Source: Antedon bifida
Lineage: Eukaryota; Echinodermata; Crinoidea; Comatulida; Antedonidae
Reading direction: 5' to 3'
NCBI GenBank assembly: GCA_963402885.1
Contig: OY727095.1
Coordinates: forward strand, 11,537,001-11,601,000
DNA: 64,000 bases
The notes under the pieces are model-generated. The model had not been told where the DNA came from. It saw only the letters and a list, made by a program, of their open reading frames with translations, and did not search any database. Shown here piece after piece: positions 32,301 through 39,128 of the stretch. Position 1 is the first letter of the stretch; each line of letters starts with the position of its first letter. A program made the position numbers and the translations under genes.

Positions 32301-34711
32301 TGAAAATGGCAATGTTAAATTATCAATGAAGGTCGAAGGTGATATGTCAGGTTCAATATTCGAGTTATTAGACACTGGTGAAATATTGGTAGCTGGTGAT
32401 CTTCAGTCAGGACGGTACGTAATCAAATTAGTTGCATCAGACAATGCCCTTCAGCCGTGTAAAACAAATCAAGAATTTTCTGTTTACGTTCCATTTGTTC
32501 AAAATTACGATTTAACAACGCCGGGCTTAACAACTGAACAACGTGAAATTACAACTCTTCGAGAAACCACAACTAAAGATGTTACCACAGCTCCAGACAT
32601 AACAACTGAACAGCGTAAAACAACTCCTTTAGAAACTACAGTTAAAGATGTTACCACAGCTTCAGACATAACAACTGAACAACGTGAAATTACAACTCCA
32701 GGAACTACAGTTAAAGATGTTATTACAACTCCAGACTTGACAACTGAACAGCGTAAAACAACTCCTCGAGAAACTACAGTTGTTACCACAACTCCCGACA
32801 TAACAACTGAACAACGTGTAATTACAACTCAAGGAACTACAGTTAAAGATGTTACAACTCCAGACATAACAACTGAACAACGCGTAGTTACAACTCAAGG
32901 AACTACAGTTAAAGATGTTACCACAAGTCAAGGAACTACAGTTAAAGATATTACCACCCCGCACTTAACAACAGCTGATACTACTTCTCCAAATCAAGTG
33001 ACAACTGTTCAACAAGGATCTACCCCCAAAGAAGTCACTACAACCATTATCGACAAAACTGATACTACATCACCAAATCCAACAACTGAAGCCGATAACG
33101 TAGTTACAACTCCACAAGTTTTGACATCAGAAGACAGTCGTACTACTGCTCAAGATCTGAGAACCGAAAAAGAAGGTAAATTATTGAATATATTACTAAT
33201 TAAGTTTGATAAACCAATAGTTTATTCACTCAAATATATATATCTAACACCATTTAGAATATTATTAAAAACGTTGATTGTTGTTGTTAAAATGTGCAGT
33301 AGATCCTGTGATTTTGTGTGTTTGTTTTACAGGAGATTGTACAACAGATGCAGAATGCAATAATGGCGCAAGTTGCTATATTGGTGTATGCGCTTGTCTT
33401 TGTCCGTATAGTGGCACAACGTGTAATGAAGGTATTTACCATTAGTTCGTCATAATCACAAACATAAATTATAATTTTTTATCAACGATTATGAAACAAA
33501 TCATCTTCCTTATTATGATTATCATCTATAGATTAGGTAATATATTATATTATTACAATGTCATCAATAATCAGTAGCAGCAACATTACAGATTATCAAT
33601 ATCTTTATACTACTACAAGTAAATACCTATTATTAATACATTATGTACTTTTAGTTGGACAGTGTTTTGAGACATCTATCATGGTTACTAATCTTCAGTC
33701 CGTATTTGGTGATAATGAGGCCGAGTTTTCACCTGAATTAGACGATCCTTCAACTCAGTTGTTTCAAGATGTATACAAAGTGGCTAAAGATACTGTAAGC
33801 ATTTCTCACAACCACATATAATATGCTCTTCCACGAGGTATTAAGTACCATTACTACTGTGACATTTAAAAAGACAGTCCTATGTTGCATTGACATACAT
33901 GCGACATTCATTTTTTCAAATAAGCTTTCCCAATGAGTTATATATGATACTGCTAATATTATGAACCTTTGGACACTACAAATTTCTCAATTACCACTCT
34001 TTTTAGAGTTTGGTTTAAAATAAAATAAAAAGGTTACTTATATATACGATTGGTATTATGCGAAGATTGATGTTGATGTATGTTCTGATGAATCATATCC
34101 AAATACCTTTAATTAAAAATACCTCTCACTAAATGATTTATATCGTGTCTTCTTTTTTCTTAAGATGGCAACTATTGCTGCAAATTCTGATATTGTGAAA
34201 GAGATCAAAATCGTGAGATTTAGACAAGGAAGTCTACTTATGGACATGAGCATAGTAGCTGTAACTGGACAATCTGAACAACAGATTAAGGAGGAGTTCA
34301 CACGGGCGCTGATGGCTACAGATAGTAAAGATATTACTTTTGATTTAGACACCATACAGGTTAAAGAGAGTAAGTGTAAAGAAACAGATTTAGATTAGTT
34401 TGGAAATATCACTTTTAATTGCTGCTAATAATAGTATGGAAATGAGTGTGTAGGCTTATGTGTGAGAGATACTTACTAATTGTTTATTTATTACAGTAAA
34501 TGAAGAATCCGATGTATGGATTATTGTCTTTATTTTGGCATCCATCGCATTCTTGGGTATCTTCGTAATATGCATAGCTGTTTGTACTATGCTTATTTTG
34601 AAAACACAAGCAAAGAAAAGACATTTGAGAGATATGGCCGTATCAAGACAAGGTTTCATCTACAGAGATGAACGAATGAATTGGGGACAAGGTGGAAAAA
34701 GATATAAATAA
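10176..34711 (+). CDS. Giant multidomain transmembrane protein, copy A: Bark beetle/Anakonda-like triple repeat plus CTLD, EGF, PSI, VWD, cadherin, mucin stalk, SEA and TM
   Basis: The 41 exons are 10176-10764, 10864-11396, 11785-12025, 12461-14815, 15041-17557, 17908-18720, 18974-19068, 19344-19502, 19908-20004, 20141-20313, 20522-20719, 20942-21043, 21380-21662, 22082-22267, 22409-22652, 22742-22910, 23047-23196, 23413-23570, 23839-23971, 24210-24311, 24517-24697, 24940-25207, 25365-25533, 25856-26141, 26265-26408, 26754-26949, 27066-27205, 27519-27719, 27899-28053, 28994-29123, 29258-29347, 29457-29549, 29763-29852, 30278-30430, 30793-31054, 31413-31582, 31694-33175, 33333-33431, 33655-33794, 34165-34369, 34497-34711. 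All junctions are GT-AG with agreeing phase, and the sum is 4721 codons plus stop. Copy B independently supports each site through exon 34. The start ATG has A at -3 and G at +4 and opens a signal peptide. The SRCR/beta-helix repeats followed by a C-type lectin fold recall Bark beetle/Anakonda, which organises tricellular junctions. The adhesive or junctional role here is inference. Confidence 0.88.
11785..12025 (+). CDS. Copy A exon 3: CUB-like beta domain of repeat 1
   Basis: The 80-residue exon reads LFYADQGYLLKVKVLQYNW, then YVILYNGNDTSTAVGKRF and ITNNVMLIEYRC, a pattern like the second half of a CUB domain. The acceptor is tcag at 11784; the nearer tgcag at 11797 would shift the frame. 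Copy B uses a tag at the equivalent place, which confirms the choice. A four-tyrosine run (YYYY) follows the Cys. Related sequence ends the second and third repeats. Confidence 0.75.
12461..14815 (+). CDS. Copy A exon 4: beta-helix, second beta module, SRCR 2, beta-helix, CUB-like domain
   Basis: This single 2355-base exon (residues 455-1239) holds most of repeats 1 and 2. It starts with parallel beta-helix repeats rich in N-G-N and N-S patterns (NGNGLTVHPTYMPEL, NSFSYNNGCGIVITG). The second module starts near residue 813 (TIGGSIYSHV, VIEPGVTLLFDYYTGILVRG). SRCR 2 is at ~887-992 (IRLSDGKNQWEGVLEVLKDG, IACQQLGYTGY, LDYFECNE). A beta-helix and a CUB-like end (LSFTDPSSGKTLLSLD, then a five-tyrosine run) follow. 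Phase 1 at both ends makes it a symmetric module. Confidence 0.82.
15041..17557 (+). CDS. Copy A exon 5: beta-helix, third beta module, SRCR 3, beta-helix, CUB-like domain
   Basis: This symmetric phase-1 exon of 2517 bases covers residues 1240-2078. Beta-helix repeats (FEGCNLSSINNY, FSNCEFKNIYRGIDLYN) are followed by the third beta module near residue 1657 (NIGGRINGTCHL, LIIDPGVKLFFKEDNGITIL). SRCR 3 is at ~1736-1830 (IRLVEGNSRTEGRLQIYVNG, VACRQLGFTYEG, YELSLFHC). Beta-helix sequence and a CUB-like end with CISVIECVHNCTIIMAF follow. Copy B carries its transposon inside the homologous exon. Confidence 0.82.
17908..18720 (+). CDS. Copy A exon 6: final parallel beta-helix segment
   Basis: Residues 2079-2349 contain coils with recurring Asn and short beta strands (CYFEKCSRTNHSVIGIG, CSITENFFNENYGTVN, NHFIQNIPSANNDVVTIQGG). 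The exon ends with NNYWGV and EVRGRVRDG before the lectin fold. Both boundaries are phase 1. It is nearly identical in copy B. Confidence 0.8.
18974..20004 (+). CDS. Copy A exons 7-9: C-type lectin-like domain
   Basis: Exons 18974-19068, 19344-19502 and 19908-20004 encode ~117 residues. They open with CQPGYTLEGSQCFSYKP, which has the CTLD N-terminal Cys pair and Tyr, and close with DCGQRYPTVCERQ, which matches the usual C-terminal (F/V)CE. No EPN/QPD plus WND calcium-sugar motif is seen, so it is probably a non-sugar-binding CTLD. A CTLD after three SRCR/beta-helix repeats is also the order in Bark beetle. Confidence 0.78.
20141..21043 (+). CDS. Copy A exons 10-12: two EGF-like repeats, PSI domain and a second Cys-rich PSI-like piece
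   Basis: Exon 20141-20313 encodes two EGF-like units (CPNQCMGNGLCGRGYCFCNT, then GGCGNYGTCQGPNVCRCRSG). Exon 20522-20719 encodes a plexin/semaphorin/integrin (PSI) type motif (CIRFKDCKSCAKVEGCGWCD, then RTCLPG). Exon 20942-21043 adds CERTHCNF and GSCQSCLDLKQCF, resembling another partial PSI. All are extracellular disulfide-rich modules. Confidence 0.77.
21380..25207 (+). CDS. Copy A exons 13-22: large extracellular region without a recognised domain
   Basis: Ten small exons (residues ~2625-3248) encode mostly beta-rich, Cys-poor sequence: NKRLDHIDAFDVLVSSQGQG, GRLDEVFAYANFQDLL, EKATLGCSGGEYDQEG, FNPSLRLTFQNDVVKF, SVGTIIVLDSIGNFIESVVD. Alternating hydrophobic residues suggest several Ig- or FN3-like sandwiches, but I cannot name a family. 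N-glycosylation sequons are frequent. The region lies between the PSI/EGF block and the Cys-rich/VWD block, and it is highly conserved in copy B. Confidence 0.7.
25365..26141 (+). CDS. Copy A exons 23-24: Thr linker and dense Cys-rich repeats
   Basis: A short Thr-rich linker (PSVTTETTTGMP) precedes repeated Cys motifs: CPCTCLDTTLRNMSPDGSCP, CSCQCADGSYDIIAPDGSCP, CECKCSDCQTYTIGSNGCPC. The recurring P-D-G-S-C-P-C core, about every 25 residues, indicates an internal repeat. It is an extracellular disulfide-rich stalk before the VWD domain; the family is uncertain. Confidence 0.68.
26265..27719 (+). CDS. Copy A exons 25-28: EGF-like unit and von Willebrand type D (VWD) domain
   Basis: Exon 25 encodes CSGNGVCTSVPNSCQSRCQC and then GGDPHLVTLDG, the classic VWD start. 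Exons 26-28 continue with YDYYGNGEFWLC and end with SLCGLMDDDTDNDFIGSDG, matching the VWD LCG(x)nND(D/F) motif. VWD domains often mediate multimerisation or adhesion. Intron 25 (26409-26753) holds a T-rich tract. Confidence 0.83.
27899..29123 (+). CDS. Copy A exons 29-30: post-VWD segment
   Basis: The two exons encode a Ser/Asn-rich stretch (NSNGGLHGSWSWNSSNFHSL) and then TACLKTLQNTIENAVLFQSC with VYDVAVTND. The latter resembles the segment after VWD in VWD/EGF and mucin-4-like proteins, where a Cys-containing helix precedes EGF repeats. The 940-base intron between them contains an old LINE fragment. Confidence 0.7.
28560..28900 (-). mobile_element. 5'-truncated LINE fragment (reverse-transcriptase C-terminal end) in copy A intron 29
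   Basis: The minus-strand reading at 28848-28582 gives 88 residues with MYRLTNNLLPTHICSLF, HTHFTRFSNTNVY, SHIRRHSILYTGLKLWESLS and KITYKQSLI. This is the typical C-terminal tail of non-LTR retrotransposon ORF2 of the CR1/jockey type. The same fragment sits at the matching place in copy B (62032-62298), so it was inserted before the gene duplicated. Confidence 0.7.
29258..31582 (+). CDS. Copy A exons 31-36: EGF-like repeat array
   Basis: Six exons (29258-29347, 29457-29549, 29763-29852, 30278-30430, 30793-31054, 31413-31582) encode about nine EGF-like units: CPQQCSGRGVCIDSVCQC, CTSNCVNGDCISGFCRC, CSSNGICVNFDVCECQ, CNGSGVCIEDASL, NCYDHGTCIESNVCQCDVG. Exons 31-34 are all phase 1-1, so any of them could be skipped in frame. 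Confidence 0.82.
31694..33175 (+). CDS. Copy A exon 37: EGFs, two cadherin repeats and Thr-rich mucin-like stalk
   Basis: This 1482-base exon covers residues 4009-4502. After two EGF-like units (CYASWSGDKC, RGDCVDEETCQCYIGYEGDR) come two cadherin repeats (NQPVFDNDALNVTFYEN, KARDNDTGQNGMVSYRLL, ...LLDQNDNCPVF as the calcium linker, then VVDEDSDENGNVKL). From residue ~4278 a tandem Thr-rich repeat (TTEQRKTTP, ETTVKDVTT, DITTEQR) runs for about 220 residues and should be heavily O-glycosylated. Confidence 0.82.
32511..33170 (+). repeat. Coding minisatellite for the Thr-rich mucin-like stalk
   Basis: Degenerate tandem units of roughly 70-75 bases carry acaactgaacaacgt and gaaactacagttaaagatgt and encode alternating TTEQR and TTVKDVTT blocks. 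Five to seven units are recognisable, with later copies shortened. The frame is kept throughout. Copy number is likely to vary between alleles, as in mucin genes. Confidence 0.7.
33333..34711 (+). CDS. Copy A exons 38-41: last EGF, SEA-like domain, transmembrane helix, short tail
   Basis: Exon 38 encodes an EGF-like unit (CTTDAECNNGASCYIGVCAC). Exons 39-40 encode ~115 residues with the SEA pattern (LFQDVYKVAKDT, EIKIVRFRQGSLLMDMSIV); the G-S within RQGSLLM sits where SEA domains self-cleave. Exon 41 encodes one membrane helix at residues ~4657-4685 (VWIIVFILASIAFLGIFVIC), a basic stop-transfer cluster KTQAKKRH, and a ~35-residue tail ending GGKRYK. Topology is type I. Confidence 0.82.
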
Positions 34712-34972
34712 GTTAATAAGTAATATACATGGCAACCTCTTAAAAAAAATACCTGTCGCGAGCAGAAACAGTTTTATAAGAATTGATCGAACATAACTTT
34801 TTAAAACTTACTCAGAATTATTAAACCATCTAGTGCATTTAGTTATTGTATTTATGTGGAGAAATAATGATGGTTAAGGGTTTTTTTAAAAAATAATACA
34901 ACATAATATATACTTGGAATTCAATCCAGAACTTATTTGACTATTATACATTGACCACGGTGAAGGATCGAC

Positions 34973-35026
34973 TGTGACGCTTATTCGTCTGCGACGCTTA
35001 TTCGTCTGCGGCGCTTATTCGACTGC
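34973..35026. repeat. 17-bp minisatellite, about three copies
   Basis: Three near-exact units of tgcgacgcttattcgtc (variants tgtgacgc..., tgcggcgc...) follow each other without a gap, within the copy A 3' untranslated region or just beyond. They are GC-richer than the surroundings. Confidence 0.75.
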
Positions 35027-35080
35027 GGTGTTGCTTTTATAAACTTGTTTAAGTGCACATGGGTGAATTTATACTACTAC

Positions 35081-35086
35081 AATAAA
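35081..35086 (+). terminator. Candidate polyadenylation signal of copy A
   Basis: This AATAAA hexamer lies 370 bases after the stop codon, in non-coding AT-rich DNA and beyond the 17-bp minisatellite. No closer canonical hexamer was noted. Assignment is by position only. Confidence 0.35.
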
Positions 35087-35589
35087 ATATAACTACTACA
35101 ATAGCAATATCCTAACTTCTTTATTTCCAAATCTTAATATTATACTAGAATTTATATTGACTTGTCACTAATGTCAAATCAGACTATTATTAAAATGTAG
35201 GTTGTGTTTATTACTACACAGTTTTGTGATTATTGTGAGCAATTATATATGCCGTGAACGTATAGGCTACCGTACAGTTTATTATTGTCAATTCTTTCAA
35301 CATGAATTATAGATATGCAAGCCTATGTAGGATAAGTTTGCTATTTTATTTGTGGATAAACAGCTTTGAAACATGTATATGTGACATAGTGTGTACAGAG
35401 CACTTGTCAACAATTTGCAAAAATATTGAATTTGTAAAATGATAGGCCTAATACAGCTTTTGAAAATGTCCCTGTAGGCCTAGAGGGATTTTTTTTACTA
35501 ATTTTGGTTTTTGAAAAAAAGGCTAAATATTGGTCTTTTTAGAATATGCATTAAAGTAACATTAGGCCTATATTAAAAAAAATTTAAAA

Positions 35590-36345
35590 GATCGAAATTT
35601 GGCATGTAGATGATGACTTTTTGAAATTAGTACTGAGGTACAGGTATGCGCAGACCACATTATGTGATTCTGCGCATGTTATAAAAAAAATAATAAAAGG
35701 GTCGCCACCACGGCTGTTTAAATTATGTATTGTAACATGCACAGACCACATTATGTGATTCTGCGCATGTTTCATTATGATAAAATAACCAGTTGCCTAA
35801 ATCCATATTTATTTTATGTGATATAGTGACCCATTTTGTCAAAAACAAAGGGGTCGAAATTTGGTCATTTTTCGAAAATGTTTTAAAATGATGTATTGAG
35901 ATATTAAACAATGGTTATTATATCATGTGACATGCGCAGAATCACATAATGCGGTCTGCGCATGTCACATGATATAATAACCATTTGTCAACAAATAAAA
36001 GGTAGAAATTTGACATTTTTTCCAAATTTGCCTGTACTATTAATCGACTATTATCGACTTTAAAAAATGATGTATTGAGGTCTTTACATGCGTAGACCAC
36101 ATTATGTGATTCTACGCATGCGCAGACAACATGTGATGCCTGCGCATGTCATATTATGATATAGTAAATTCATTATGTGCTCCTACGTATGTAATTTCGT
36201 AAAAAAGTAAAAGGGTCGAAATTTGATCCTTTTTTCGTACTACAGTACAGGGATTTTTCCGAAAAGTAACCAAATAGACTGTTTAACATTATGTTTTGAG
36301 GTAGCGTGCGCAGACCACATTATGTACTTTTGCGCATGCCATTTC
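35590..36345. repeat. Cluster of near-palindromic hairpins around gcgcagaccacattatgtga
   Basis: Imperfect palindromes with outer arms of the atgcgcaga/tctgcgcat type and an inner cacattatgtg core lie at 35645-35679, 35735-35770, 35911-35984, 36086-36121, 36117-36150 and 36306-36340. The third has perfect 30-base arms (35911-35940 and 35955-35984) around a 14-base loop. Between them, (a)agggtcgaaatttg and atgtattgagg recur, so this is a diverged tandem repeat with hairpins as its core. No coding function is visible. Confidence 0.75.
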
Positions 36346-37660
36346 TCAAAAAATAAAATGGTTCAAATTACCTAGTACTTTTACTTTAAGCTTATACGCA
36401 ACGCAATGACGCAGGCACAACGCAAGTGAGTTGACCAATCACATTGACAGTTCGAGTGATCCATCGTGTCGTGATTTGTATAAATGAGTGGCTGAAGTGT
36501 TTGATTTAACTAATGGAGTTTCTTAGAATTAGTAGCAGAGTACTGAATGGGTGAAATTTCTGTGCAAATAGACCCACAAGTTGATGTTTTCAAATTCTTT
36601 GGATAGAGTCTCTCCGCAGGTGGTGGAATCATGACAAATATCTGCATAATTAACTACGCTACGCAACATATGCAGTGACTCTATCATGTTCCGCCGAAGC
36701 AGCAATGCTGTCACGTTCTGTATACAATATTGTATAGGAATTGTTTACATCGTGTACTGTAAATTTTCATGAGTTTATATTCCATGCGAAAACACAAGCT
36801 GGATTTATTAGTAAAGCCTTTAATTGGAGAAGTTATGTACGCTTACAAATGAGTGTGTGGTAAGTACAGGCATTGAATACTTACTGACGCCCTGTGTTTG
36901 ATACCCATCAAAATCATTCGTGGTTTTTTTTAATAGTTGAGAGAATATTTCAAGGATTAGGTTATGTTATAATTTAGGAAGTAGATCAGCTATCTTTGTA
37001 ATTCGTTATCATAGAAAATAATTATTCCTGATTTCTGCCATAACCTAAAGAAGAAAAAAATAATAATACGTCCAAGAAATAGTCAAGTGTATTTTCTTGA
37101 TGAGGTGTTGGGTGTTGTCCAAATAGGGCCTTCTGTTGACAGATGTTTTTGTGTGTTAATTTTGCTAGGCGGCAGCACAACATTATGCCAGATTATGCTA
37201 GATACAAGTTATGGGCAATTGTCACCAAACTCTTGTACCTGAGGGCGGTATATAGGTATGTACTACTAGACCCCTAAATCAGAATGCCAAAAATAATTAA
37301 ATACAATTTTTTTTTAACAGTTTTTGCTAGATTCGGTTAACATTTGGTAGATTTTCCTAAAAAAGTTTTACTGTGAAGATGTTGATTTTGATTAATATGC
37401 CATTATGAATAAATGAATACATAGTTATCGATAATTATTTAATTTATATTAGTAATTTATCAAGACCTAAAGTCGTACCTCACATTTATAAACTAATTTG
37501 AATATTTTAACAAAATATAAAAAACCATTTTTCAAATAAGCTGACTAAATACTGTATTGTAAATTGTGTAAGATTACAAATGAAAATCAAATGCTTCATA
37601 GGCCTATACAATGTCGAAATTGGTAGATCTCTTAGGAATTAAGGAATACTTTTAAAATAA
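36346..37660. other. Intergenic DNA with a MITE fragment and decayed repeats
   Basis: At 36390-36480 a fragment (acgcaatgacgcaggcac...ttgaccaatcac) matches those at 6615-6730 and 46931-47088. The block 37365-37660 is a direct duplicate of 38347-38690 upstream of copy B. No gene is seen. Confidence 0.5.
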
Positions 37661-37669
37661 AGTAAATTT

Positions 37670-39128
37670 TGAAACTTGTTATGGATATTATTTTGAATAA
37701 ACATAAATGTAGTCGCTTCATATAATAATTGGGGGTTTCAGTCTGTCATATGACTCCTATAATAGGCCTAGTGTGTCATTCCCTCTATAATATAAGTAGT
37801 AACAGTAAACACTAGTAGTATTAACTCTGTACCAGGAAGTAAATTAATATTTATTTTATTATTGCACTCTTGCTCTCTATTTGTTGAATTAGTAAATAAT
37901 ATGACGGATTCACAACAATCATTCTGGTTGCATTGCTATAGGCAATTTAATGCCTCGCTGGTTTCCCTATTGACATAAAGGGTGGGGGGTGGGGGTCGTC
38001 TACATTGTGAACATACTGTACTTCAATCTTATTTCAATAAAGATAATTCAATTCAATGACAAAGACACTGTATAAAATACAAAATACAAACCATTGAAAA
38101 GGTTCTGGCAACGCAACTGTACGTGTGAAATGTCGTGAAAACACGAAGTTGTCTATTATAAAATGTCGTGAAATGTTTCACTTCTCTGATCTACTAGAAT
38201 ATGGCAATAAACTTAATTAAATAATAGTTATTGAAATGAAGTTTCTTACATTATAGATAAAACAAAAATGCAAAGATAAAGATATACTAGATGCTTTTTT
38301 ATGCACGATCTTTGCTTTGCTCTGTTTTTCTGTCGTAGTGGAATCATATAGTTTTACTGTGAAGATGTTGATTTTGATTAATATGCCAATGAATAAATGA
38401 ATACGTAGTTATCGATAATTATTTAATTTATTAGTAATTTATCATTTTAAAATGCCCAAAGTCGTACCTCACATTGATAAACTAATTTGAATATTTTAAC
38501 AAGTTGTTGAACCAGTTTTTAGTTCTGGTTTTTAAAAAATAAAAAAACTATTTTTCAAATAAGCTAACTAGATACTGTACTGTAAATTGTGTAAGATTAT
38601 AAATGAAAATAAAATGCTTCATATGCATATACAATGTCGCAATTGGTAGATCTCTTATGAATTAAGGAATATTTTTAAAATAATTAATATAATTATAGCT
38701 AATTATAATATTTAGATATATTGGTGTTCATTATAATTAAGTTGGTCTGTCAGTGACAATTATGTAGGCCTACAATCATTTCATGTCTGTGAATCAGTTA
38801 ATAAGCAAATTTTACAAGCCATGAAACCCGTTACATTGTCATGTAGAACCTTTGAGACTTGTTGGTTCAGGTTGAACTGAGTGTATGTCAATTGTGCACC
38901 TTTTGATTCGTTGGTTAATTCAATTGTCGCTAGGTTTGTCATAACACATGTTTGCTCTTTGCTTATTATTCGTAATCAAATAATAACTATGACTATCTTA
39001 ACTCTATTATCATTTTAATGAGTTAACGTGAATGTGAATAAAAACTGTGTACCCGAGAATCTTTGCCAGTTGGGTAATCGTCACAGAGATCGATTATGCA
39101 GGTTTCGATTTGAAAAACTCCAATACAA
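37670..39128 (+). promoter_or_regulatory. 5' flank (putative promoter and 5' UTR) of copy B
   Basis: Bases 37670-38640 match 7566-8640 and about 38690-39128 match 9690-10175, so the flank was duplicated together with the gene. The repeat element at 8700-9433 is absent here. Conserved blocks near the ATG include gtacccgagaatctttgc and gtcacagagatcgatta. Promoter identity is inferred from conservation. Confidence 0.4.

Noticed and set aside
32505-32964. Minus-strand open frames across the Thr-rich stalk
   Set aside because: They are shadows of the tandem coding repeat; the plus-strand frame continues EGF and cadherin domains and has agreeing splice phases.
36086-36150. Overlapping palindromes as NRF1-type (gcgcatgcgc) binding sites
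   Set aside because: The words come from a repeated hairpin unit and the best match is imperfect; no gene start is near.
35590-36345. CRISPR-like array
   Set aside because: Repeats are diverged palindromes with variable, self-similar spacers in an animal nuclear genome with introns.
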